64,000 bases of DNA from Gigaspora rosea (taxonomy: Eukaryota; Glomeromycota; Glomeromycetes; Diversisporales; Gigasporaceae): assembly GCA_003550325.1 (NCBI GenBank), contig QKWP01000372.1, positions 182,993-246,992 on the forward strand, written 5' to 3'. The notes below the pieces were generated by a model. The model ran no database searches and had not been told where the DNA came from. It saw only the letters and a list, made by a program, of their open reading frames with translations. Both the position numbers and the translations under genes were made by a program. Within the stretch, counting starts at the first letter, position 1; every line of letters begins with the position of its first letter. This document shows, one piece after another, positions 35,480-44,640 of the stretch.

Positions 35480-36709
35480 GCAAAAAAACATCAACTTTTT
35501 CTAATGATCACTTGTATTTATAATTTTCAAAAGTTTTTTTTACAAAAAACTAAGATAAGCTAGAAACTTTTGAGAAATCCCGTAAGACAGCATTTATTAT
35601 TTAGGGTTAGAGGTCATAGACTATCAGCTAGTAGCTTCAGAGTTCATTACTCACTGCTGGAATAGCATTTGTTATTTAAAGGCAAAGTTCATAGACTGTC
35701 TGCCAACAGGATTAAAGTTTATCACTTTCTGAAAAATCTAGTATCAGAGTTAGCTCCCAAAAGGGTGAAAAAAAATGACAAGTTTTTTGTTAAAGAAAAA
35801 TATACTCTCTTTTGAAAACTACAAATGGAATTTTTTAGTGTCGACGGTTCTTTCAAAATTTTTTCAACAAAGTGGGCTTTTGGTGTACCCCTCTAAAAGA
35901 TCAGTAGTATTTACTTCATCCAAATTAGAAAGGTACCTACTATATTGAATTCAAGGTCACAAGTTGGTTTTGGCAACAAAATAAACGAGGAATGATACAT
36001 AAAATTTCATGGAGGAAACTATTAGTAAAAAAAATTGTTTTAGTTAGTAGTTTAGTTTAGCTCTTAGTTAGATTTTTCTACCTATCTGTTGTAAATTGTT
36101 CAACAGAAGTTTTTTAATTTTTTTTACCCTTTTGTTTTTTTTGGGTTGTTTTTTTTGGTTGTTCTAGTCGTTTGTTACCCATTTCCCCTCTTTTACATTA
36201 CCCTATTTTAGTTTTAGTATTGTTTTCTTACCCCTATTGAAGCTTATTCCATTTTGGTGTGAAATGCACTTTTTGTAGTGCAGGTAGTCTAATAGAGCCA
36301 CATAGTATCTATTTTTTGATTTGTGCTATTGCGGTGACAGGACCCGAAATATACAGTATATAAATAAATCAGGTTAATTAGGGCTACTAAAAAAGAAAAG
36401 ATCTGCGGAAAAATTTTCAAAAATAAGCAAAAAAATTACTATAAATAGAAAAGATCTGTATAAAAAACCTCAAAAATAAGCAAACTCATATCTGACCTAT
36501 CTATGTATATTTCAGGGTCCTGTGGTAGGTTGCATTTGGGCACTGTATCTACAGACAGCATCCAGATAATGTTAGACTTTCAAATTAGTAGTAAACAAGT
36601 ATAATTTTTTTTATATTTAGCATATTAATAAAGTACTGGCGAGACCGCCTAAGGTAAAAAAAAAAAAAAAAAAAAAAANNNNNNNNAAAAAAAAAAAAAA
36701 AAAAAAAAA
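35480..36709 (+). mobile_element. Second short LINE-derived retroposon
   Basis: Flanked by AGTAAAAAT at 35471-35479 and 36710-36718. The 5' region carries ACATCAACTTTTTCTAATGA and TGATCACTTGTA, homologous to the start of the retroposon at 13090. It contains two 75-bp repeat units (35580-35740), short ORF remnants, a pyrimidine-rich middle, AATAAAGTACTGGCGAGACC at 36629, and a poly(A) run from 36656. An 8-N gap (36679-36686) lies in the poly(A). A MITE is nested at 36339-36521. No reverse transcriptase is present. Confidence 0.72.
36339..36521. mobile_element. MITE nested in the retroposon
   Basis: AGGACCCGAAATATACAGTA and the complement AGGACCCTGAAATATACATAG are inverted repeats, same family as 31874-32052; shared interior ATAAGCAAAAAAATTACTAT. 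The flanking 8-mers agree at only about half of positions, so no target duplication is claimed. Confidence 0.72.
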
Positions 36710-36750
36710 AGTAAAAATTTATAAAAATATATAGGAACAATACTAATAAG

Positions 36751-37247
36751 CAGTGTTGTACATGGGACAGTTGGGACATATGTTGGGACATTTTGGGACA
36801 TTCTGTGACAATTTTATAAATTGAAATTACTTAAAATTTTATTAAGATAATTTAATTAAATTTTTTTAAAAATGTGTTCAGCACCTAAAAAAATATATAA
36901 TTATATATATTTTTTAAATTAATTTATTATTTTGTCACAGATCATAATTTAAAATGAAATCTACATTTTATACTTAACCTGCTAGCCTTCTAAAACCCAT
37001 TAATACTTGTTTATTATAATTTTTTTTAAAACTAACCCTAACCCTAAACCCCTAACTCTAAAAAATATACCCCAAAAAAATTTAGATTTCGAGATTTTAT
37101 ACTATCATTTCATTTTAATCTGGATTTCATTATGATCTGTTACAATTATTAAGGCTTGGAACATAGTTGGAACACTTAGGACGCTAGGACGTTGAGACAT
37201 TGGGACATGGCAAAAAAAGGCTTGGACAGTGAAAATGTACAACACTA
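36751..37247. mobile_element. hAT-like MITE, 497 bp
   Basis: The ends CAGTGTTGTACAT and the complement TAGTGTTGTACAT are inverted repeats, and CTAATAAG flanks both sides exactly (36743-36750, 37248-37255). Inside are repeated GGGACATTTTGGGACA motifs and a telomere-like run at about 37030-37056. No transposase is encoded. Confidence 0.88.
37030..37056. repeat. Short interstitial telomere-like sequence
   Basis: ACTAACCCTAACCCTAAACC followed by CCTAAC gives about four degenerate copies of the CCCTAA unit, orientation C-rich on the plus strand. It lies within the hAT-like MITE, so it is not a chromosome end. Confidence 0.6.
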
Positions 37248-37740
37248 CTAATAAGTATTTTAAAACTTTTTTTAAAAAATTTTGTTTTTTATCATACTCA
37301 ACTTTCAGTAACTTAATAAAAAAATAATATAGTTATACTATATATAAATATTTACTAACTACTACTATTTCTTAAACTAAAGGTCTAAATATTGTTTAAT
37401 TATTTTTAAGTTTGTTTTAGCTTTGGTAATCTTATCTTTGCAAAAGTACCTCCTATTTAAACAAATTTATTATAAATTTAACTTTGTGAGTATATTTATT
37501 TTCAAACTATACAATATTCTAGTACTATAAACTACTTATTATTAGTGATGTAAATTGGATTTGTACAGTAGGTGCAGTATACATAGATTTAAATTTGCAT
37601 GTATATCAGGGCTTTCCATATATGTAACACATGTAATGTACTGTAGTAATATCTTTGATTTTATATTTTATTTCTATATAATGACTCACTAGTCATAGAT
37701 AGCTAGATAGTTAAATAACTGCTCATTAGCAATATTTTAA

Positions 37741-38110
37741 AGGTAGGGTAAACATAGATCATTTCTAATAGTAATCACATTGTAATTATATTAAATTATG
37801 TGATTGACCAATCAGAATTGTAAACAACGTGATCTGACCAATCAGAATTAGCAATTTTTTTGTGCTACCTAAGTAAATTTAGACCTACCTAAGTTTTTTT
37901 TATCAATATATGAAGGTGGATTTTTTCAAATATTATGAGTTCTAAAATTTCATTATTAAGAAAATAAGGGCTCATTTTACGTAATACCAAATTTTTGTTA
38001 AAATTGGTCACATTGCTAAAAAGTTTATTAGGGACATGTGTTTAATTTCTATATAAAATCTTATAGTACCACATAGATCATATGAAAATTGATCTATGTT
38101 TACCCTACCC
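37741..38110. mobile_element. TTAA-flanked MITE, RGGTAGGGTAAAC family
   Basis: The ends AGGTAGGGTAAACATAGATC and the complement GGGTAGGGTAAACATAGATC are inverted repeats. TTAA flanks both sides (37737-37740, 38111-38114). A second left end, GGGTAGGGTGAATGTAGATC, starts at 38115, sharing the same TTAA. Further right ends next to TTAA appear near 53320-53340 and 55815-55832. Confidence 0.75.
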
Positions 38111-38114
38111 TTAA

Positions 38115-38478
38115 GGGTAGGGTGAATGTAGATCATTTCTTATATAAGTATATCGGCTAAAAAAATATTACACATAAATATAACGCACGTTACATATAAA
38201 GTTTTTAAGAAGATAATTAATTCTGACAAAAATTTTACAGTAGATATATTAAATCCTTCTAATTATAGAATAAAACTTCGCACCTCTGTGATATTTGAAA
38301 AAACCATACTTGCATATACCTATAATTCTTCCTAACTTGATTAAAATTTGCCTAAGTTATACAAATAAGGAAATTGTTCTATTTGCCTTCTAGAATTATG
38401 AGAACGCCAATTGTGATTGGTCAAAACTCGCATGATTCGAAAGACACTTTCTAAAAAAACATGACGTTCTTACGTTCT
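38115..38478. mobile_element. Left part of a second RGGTAGGG element
   Basis: Only the left end is recognised; the sequence then runs into the TIR element at 38481 without a matching right end. The stretch has no coding signal. Confidence 0.45.
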
Positions 38479-38787
38479 TATCCCTTAAACTGTCTAGCAG
38501 ATCACTAAAATTATTTTTAAAAAGTTTTTTTGAGTTTTCTTAAAATTTTTTTAAGCTTGGCCCCCCTATTTATTGAATAAAATTAAAGATATTTCTTTTA
38601 TAAATGATATTTAAATTTTATTATTCTATCTTTAATTTTGATCAAGATATTACATTTTTTACAAAACTTATTTTTTAATTTTACTATTAAAATTTTAAAA
38701 AGTTTCTTAAAATTTTATATGTAGTTTCTACTAAGTAAAGTCTAAATTTTGCTTAATAAATTATTTAAGTTAAAATAATAAAAGTAG

Positions 38788-39368
38788 TGTTACAGTACTG
38801 GAAGCCTTCTTTAATTCTGATAGAGTAACAATCACACGTCTCCTGAGATCCCTTACTTTGGGCGTGAAGCGGTGTGCAAAAGGGAAGTATAGTTTCTTTT
38901 ATGTCTGTAAGAAACTACACACTTCTCTGAGGCAGTTCGGTATAAAACAACAAGAGATAATACACAGTTTATTAATTTAACAAGAGGGCTATTCCAAGGT
39001 GTCTGTTTCTTAGAAATCCAAAGAGTTTATTAATAATAAGAGAGGAGGATAAATAATATAAAGGTAAAGATAAAATACAATGTCTGGATCTGTCTAAAAC
39101 TAAGGGAAATAAGGTGGGTTTATATATCTATTGAGCTAAGCGTTGCTAAGCGTTGTTAAGCGTCNTTAAGCGTCACTAAGCGTCGTTAAGCGTCGCTAAG
39201 CGTCATTAAGCGTCGCTAAGCGTCGTTAAGCGTCGCTAAGCGTCATTGAGTGTCATTGCACATCAATTTCACATATCACTATTACTAAATACAGTTATTA
39301 CAAAATTTCCTTATTAAGTTCTAATTTTCAAACTAATTTTTACCAAAATTAAAACCTATTCTATAACA
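38788..39368 (+). mobile_element. Solo LTR, 581 bp
   Basis: Starts TGTTACAGTACTGGAAGCC and ends TCTATAACA, with GTAG on both sides (38784-38787, 39369-39372). It is clearly less AT-rich than its host element. It contains a 10-bp minisatellite with an N at 39165. No retrotransposon body is present. Confidence 0.8.
39136..39248 (+). repeat. 10-bp minisatellite in the LTR
   Basis: About eleven copies of TAAGCGTCGC/TAAGCGTCGT/TAAGCGTCAT follow each other, giving an alternating 20-bp super-period. The N at 39165 probably reflects an unresolved repeat base. Confidence 0.85.
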
Positions 39369-40018
39369 GTAGTGTAATTTTAAATTGTCTACAACTTTGG
39401 ATTAAGGTAATAGGGGTTAAATCTTAAATTTTTATTAAGTAAATCTAAAAAAAAATGAAAAAATTTTTAAAATTAAAATTTTTTTAAAAAATTATAAAAT
39501 TTTCTTTTATAAGCAACCTCAAATTTTTTATAAATATTAAGTAAATAAAATAAAGTTTTAAATAGTATATAATTATAGTTTTTATTTAAAAAAAAAAATT
39601 ATAAAATATTTTTATTTTTAAAAAAAATAGATCAGACATGAATTTATAAAATTTAAGCAGGCAAATTTGCCTGCTGAACCTGGACGGTTTAAGGGATAAA
39701 GCAGTCACTTACTGTAGAAGATATGTTTAATACAATTGTTATAGTCATCATGCACTTTTTTTTTGACGGCCACTTCTGCACTTTTGTTTTGCGACATACT
39801 TTATTCTTCTACATAAAAGCCACTTTTGTTATGCAACTCAATATAATAATGATACAATTTATTAAACTTCCATTACTAGAATCTTAAAATGTCATAATGC
39901 ACTTTTCATTTTGTTTTAGTCAATCCTAAGCTATAAACTAATAATACTACTTTAACTATGTTCTAGCAATTAATGTTCGTATTTATTTAATGCGTATTTT
40001 TTTTTTCTTGAAATAAAA

Positions 40019-40447
40019 ATGGATTCTGAACGACTTCATAATTTTAGTTACAACTATAAATTCGATATTGGTGTTAAGAAGGACACAATGAAGGCTTTTA
40101 AATATTATATGAAAACAGCTGAGTTGGGAAATCCAGATGCAATGCATGATGTTGGTTTTTATTATTGCTATTGAATTGGAGTAGAGATAAATTACCAGAA
40201 ATTATTCGAATATCATAAGAGAATTGCTAATTTAGGTTGTGCTAGGCAATGTGTAGTGGTATGTGTTATAAATATGGAGAGTAGATCGATCAAGATTATA
40301 ATAAAGCATTTGGATACTATCAAAGACCTGCTAATATGGGGTTGTAATGCAGCAATGTATAATATAGTCCGATTTAATCGAAATGGTTGGTACAAGGAGA
40401 GATTTTTGAAGTGCAAAATGTTGGTTCAGAAAATAGGAGTCTTTTGA
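40019..40447 (+). pseudogene. Sel1-repeat protein remnant
   Basis: From the ATG at 40019 the frame reads a Sel1-like (TPR-related) repeat: AFKYYMKTAELGNPDAMHD then VGFYYCY, a TGA at 40172-40174 where Gly is expected, and IGVEINYQKLFEYHKRIANL. The next repeat is recoverable only by changing frame (KYGE, then DQDYNKAFGYYQRPANMG), and a third frame gives NAAMYNIVRFNRNGWY. So at least two stops and two frameshifts exist in three repeats. Sel1 repeats are protein-interaction scaffolds and are greatly expanded, often behind kinase domains, in mycorrhizal fungi. No kinase domain is visible upstream. Confidence 0.82.
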
Positions 40448-40523
40448 GAACTAGTAAATCACCAGATCATATCAATCCTAAACTAAGAGAATATTAGATG
40501 ACGAGATATTTAAATTATCATAA

Positions 40524-40772
40524 ATTAATTATAATGAGTTCAAAAACATCAACGAAAAGGAAAAGAGAGAATTTGCAACTGTATATTATGCATGTTGGTT
40601 TGATAGAATTAATAGTGCACAGAAATATAGTGCACTTAAAGTAATTTGTGATTCAAACGAAAATGAGCGAGAATTTATTCAGACTTTAAGTGCAACAATT
40701 GCTCCTGCCAAACAAATTAGTAATGAAAGTAATAAAATTATAAAAGAAACTATGAGGATTCAAATCAAATAG
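40524..40772 (+). pseudogene. Possible C-terminal fragment after the Sel1 repeats
   Basis: An open frame without its own plausible start ends at the TAG 40770-40772 and includes EKEKREFATVYYACWFDRIN and FIQTLSATIAPAKQISNESN. I recognise no domain. Its composition is protein-like and its position suggests it is the tail of the Sel1-repeat gene, but no link is proven. Confidence 0.4.
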
Positions 40773-40779
40773 TAATTTA

Positions 40780-42050
40780 CGGTATTTTTTGTTTATACTT
40801 ACTGTTATTCATATCATTATTTATAGTAATTCACGTAAATCTGAATGCACATTAATGTTCTTTTATTAAAGAAAATCTGGTATACAATATTTAAGGCATT
40901 TTATTTTTTTAAAAAAATAATTCTTTTCGACTGGTTCATCTTATTCTCTTTCTTTTTGAGAAGATGATGGTGCTTATTTGAAATTTATATTAACTCATAA
41001 CAAAAATAAATAACAATTAAAATAATAATGATTATAATGGTAAAGATAAGTATAATAATGATGATAATTATAATTATTTGGTTTAAAAGTCAAATAGAAA
41101 AATTAATTTGTGTTATTCGAAATATTAAAGTTTTAAATCTAGGTGGGCCCAATGGGTCTTCATATTGTCAGCAAACACAGAAACAATGTGCCCATAAGTA
41201 TTTTGGTCCAGACTTTTTCCATTTTAATAAAATCGAGCGTAAATTTTTAGAAATAATTTTTGCAAAAAGTTTTTCAGCCAAAAAAAATTAGAAAAAGTAG
41301 TGCAATTCAAGGTGAATCTTTTAGAATTTGGTGCGTTCTTTAATAATTAAATAAATTAATATAATATTTTATTAATTTCATTGATTAAAAATCTGATCAT
41401 AGTAAAATTATTAATATTACTAAACATAGTTTTGATTTACCACCCATGTATGTATGTACAAGTAAGTCACGATATGCACTAATTCAGGTGATGCAAAATT
41501 ATTTGGGCCCATTTGCAATATTTTCAAAAATTAGGCCTTTATAAATAAATATTTTTAAGTTGAGCTCGCATTTATAATTATTTTCAAACTTGTGTACCGA
41601 TATGCAAATTTCCCTTCATAATAATAATTATTATTGAGTTATTTGATATATTAAGTGATAAAAAAATACCCATTGACAAAACATTTCAAACTTTGAAAAA
41701 TCACCTAACCCACAATACAACAATTATACAAACTATAAAATTACTTTATTCCATATTTAGTTAGTTTTTTAGTATCTACGTATTCCTAATTTTCATTACT
41801 GAGAAATCTTCAATTTTGGGAGTTTTGTGTTAATGTAGTGTCCATATTCTATATATTCTATGATGAGTATGTAAAATAAAATTTTTTGTTTCATTTTGTA
41901 GAACTGTAATTGTGAGAATTCTTAAATGTATTTAAATCTGAATTTTGCTTTAATAAATTTTCTTCTAGACCTGATAAATTATACAAAAATACATAATAGA
42001 TAATTCATACCCAAAGACAACTTATACAACTAATCTCTATATATCTTTCT
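40780..42050. other. Geneless AT-rich stretch
   Basis: An open frame near 41028-41291 begins with a low-complexity ATT/ATA run and has no recognisable domain; I do not accept it as a gene. Nothing else is seen. Confidence 0.5.
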
Positions 42051-42102
42051 ATTGTGCAATTATTATCTCTTGTTAACAAGCATCCAATTAACTTCTAATA
42101 AA

Positions 42103-42528
42103 AAAATATCCAGATGGTATAAAACATGTATTAATGCTATGCCAGACAAAAGAACCTTAATAGGAAATTCAAAAATGGGATGGCTTGTTAGAGAAATTAA
42201 TCCAGAATTAGAGGTCTTAGTTCTGCATGGCCATCTCAAAGAAATCTTTCTCACAGAGAACATTCCTCAATTCGCTAGATATTATCATTATAAACCCAAA
42301 ATTGGAAATGAAGTTTGGATTTCTTTATTATCTGGATATTCAATCTTTTTTCAAATGGCACAAAAAATTTGGAAATTTAGTATTTTAAATGAAAATTATT
42401 ACCTTAAATTTCAATGGTGCAGTTATAAAATTGATTCTGATTTTAGCCAGCCACGTGATATAGACTTTGATTTTCGTCTTTTTAGATCCCAATTTGAAAA
42501 ACTTACTGCCAATCAGTGTTTAAAATAG
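42103..42528 (+). CDS. Unidentified protein fragment, possible exon
   Basis: An open frame of about 140 codons has balanced, protein-like composition (WYKTCINAMPDKRTLIGN, WLVREINPELEVLVLHGHLK, YHYKPKIGNEVWISLLSGY, ending TANQCLK). The only in-frame ATG is at 42139; translation may begin earlier through an exon joined at the AG near 42114. No signal peptide, membrane segment or known motif is visible. It lies about 400 bp upstream of the Mutator-like transposase on the same strand and could be part of the same element or a fragment of another. I cannot name it. Confidence 0.45.
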   Translation, partial: KISRWYKTCINAMPDKRTLIGNSKMGWLVREINPELEVLVLHGHLKEIFLTENIPQFARYYHYKPKIGNEVWISLLSGYSIFFQMAQKIWKFSILNENYYLKFQWCSYKIDSDFSQPRDIDFDFRLFRSQFEKLTANQCLK

Positions 42529-42959
42529 AAATTTTAATTTACCAGTACATGCACCTGTTATATAAAAAATACCAGTTCAAAAAAAATCCTGCATTAGTAG
42601 AAAATGATCATCAGATCATTGGGGGCACATAGATGCATGCACCAGTTACTTCAAAAAATTCTGGATCATTCACCGTTTGTTGCACCGGCCCAATTTTAAA
42701 ATACCGGTATATGCAATATAAAAAATAGTAGATCCGGATTTTTACCATGCTATTTTATACACTGCTGCCAATAGTTCATGCTTATTTCTCTACTTTCTTG
42801 GATTCTTGAAAGCTAAAAACATTGCTATGTTACAGGCAGTTGTTGCAAAGCAGTATCCATCCAAATATTTTTTCTAATAATCAACGAATGTTAAATACAA
42901 AAATGCAGGAAGATAGATTATGATCTAGTTTAAAAAGAATAAGTGAGGGATCATGTATA

Positions 42960-44640
42960 ATGTCAAATAACATTTTGGAATCAACAGAAATTCCAATAAA
43001 AGAAGGCTTATTATTTGAAAAACATGGTAAGGCCTTATCATTAGAGGATACTCAAACATTGATGCTAGCACGATAAAATCTGCTAAACTTGGCTCCACGA
43101 TATTAGTTTCTACAAAAAAATACCTTTCACTAGTACTTACACAACCTTGTCCTAAATGTAATAATAACAGTCTTATGAATAAATTTTGGAATATAATACC
43201 AATTGGATTTCAAGTTAAAAGCACTGTAGAATGTATAAAATGTGTATCCATTTCTGAATACACAAATGAATCAAAAGAGATTTCATTAACAAATGCCATA
43301 GCTGCTGCAGGACTTGCAAGAGGAATATCTCGTAATGCAATACAGAGTTTATTAGCTATAATAGAAATTACAAATCAAACAAGCAATAAAACTTATTATA
43401 AATATCAAAAATTATATTTTGCACCTCTTATAGCTAGTGCAAATTTGAGTATAAAAGAAGCCCTGCAAAAATATATTAAACATACATTATCACAAGGCAA
43501 AAAATCTTTATCTGTAGGATTTGATTGTTTATGGTCTCATGTACAAAATGCAAATCAGGTAGTGGAGAACTTATATATCAAGAAATTCCATCTGGTAATA
43601 ATATTTTATATATTAGTATTTACTTGATCTATAATTAATTTTAATCATTTTATATTAGATTATTTTCATAAACTGATTATTGCATTTCATGTAGTTGAAA
43701 AAGCCAGACTTGTGAAAGATGAAGGGGTTGTTAAACAATTCACCAAGGCAATTTTGACAAATCCTCAAGACAAATGGAGCATGCTATTTTAATTGAGATA
43801 TTAAATCAAATTAGCCCATCATTAGAAGAAGCTGACTTACATTTAGATATATGTATTGATGGTGATTTGGATTCAAACAAGACCCTTGCGAATATACCTA
43901 TTGTTTCTAATATTTATGCAGATCTAAAACATTTAACATGCAATATTAGAAACTCTTTGCAAAGTATATACTATTTATTGCTTTTTTTTAAAAAAAAATA
44001 ATAATTATAACAACTTAGTATTAATAAATGTTTTTTAGATAAAAAAAATATTCAATTTCATGCATTTGAAGACAATATAATGGTTTTGTGGATGTATTTA
44101 TTCTGCAGTATTACGGCATGCTGCTCTTGATCCTCATGCACTATCTGAAGAAGAAACTCATATTATGCAAGTAGAAGGACTTATCTATCATTTACAAATG
44201 ATTATACACGATGTTGGTCAGATGTATGCTGGACAAAAGATGATTCAGAAATTATTTTGCAAGAACCAACCCTGTGCCATTCATCTAATGATCAAATAAA
44301 TGAATTTCGAAAACTTCTTGAATCAATATATCGTGTACCTCATGGTCAAAAAACTGTTACATTAAATAGAACATCCCAAAATGAAGCTTTTAATAGAGTA
44401 AAACTTGTTTATATAGATAAAAAAATTGATTACTGGAAGTCATTTGCTGCACGTCATACAATAGCTATATTGCATTATAACGAAGGATATACTTATTTAC
44501 TTTCTGAGCTTCAAGAAATATATTGTAGAAAGCCATTTGAATTGGCAGATCTGCATGATATTAATGCAATAGAAAGTGCACGTTCTGCAAAACAAAAATA
44601 AAATGTAGAAAAAATACAACAACGTAATAAAACGCGAGCT
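42960..44640 (+). pseudogene. Mutator-like transposase, broken
   Basis: Several frames together read a Mutator-type transposase as found in mycorrhizal fungi: a zinc pair (CPKC, then CIKC; about 43154-43250), AAGLARGISRNAIQSLLAI, VGFDCLWSHVQNANQ, an intron-like break at about 43604-43660, AFHVVEKARLVKDEG, QMEHAILIEIL, CIDGDLDSNKTL, a second intron-like break at about 43965-44040, then LTHIMQVEGL-type sequence, CWSDVCW, RTSQNEAFNRVKLVYIDKK and DYWKSFAARHTIAILHY. The D residues of GFD and DGD are present. Frameshifts near 43074, 43557, 43745 and 44200 and a TAA at 44599 disable it. It would cut and join transposon ends. The family name is from memory. Confidence 0.82.

Larger units (their letters stand above)
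38481..39696. mobile_element. TCCCTTAAAC TIR element, copy D, split by a solo LTR
   Basis: Ends TCCCTTAAACTGTC and (complement) TCCCTTAAACCGTCC with TA on both sides. GGCAAATTTGCCTGC lies near the right end, as in copies C and E. Subtracting the 581-bp LTR and its duplication leaves about 630 bp, the family length. Confidence 0.8.

Noticed and set aside
36331..36529. 8-bp target duplication for the MITE in the retroposon
   Set aside because: The flanking 8-mers GCGGTGAC and GTGGTAGG differ at about half of their positions.
36585..36791. Minus-strand frame with poly-Phe
   Set aside because: Product of the poly(A) tail and N gap of the retroposon.
41028..41291. 87-codon frame with LGGPNGSSYCQQTQKQC
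   Set aside because: Begins in an ATT/ATA low-complexity run and lacks any domain or splice support.
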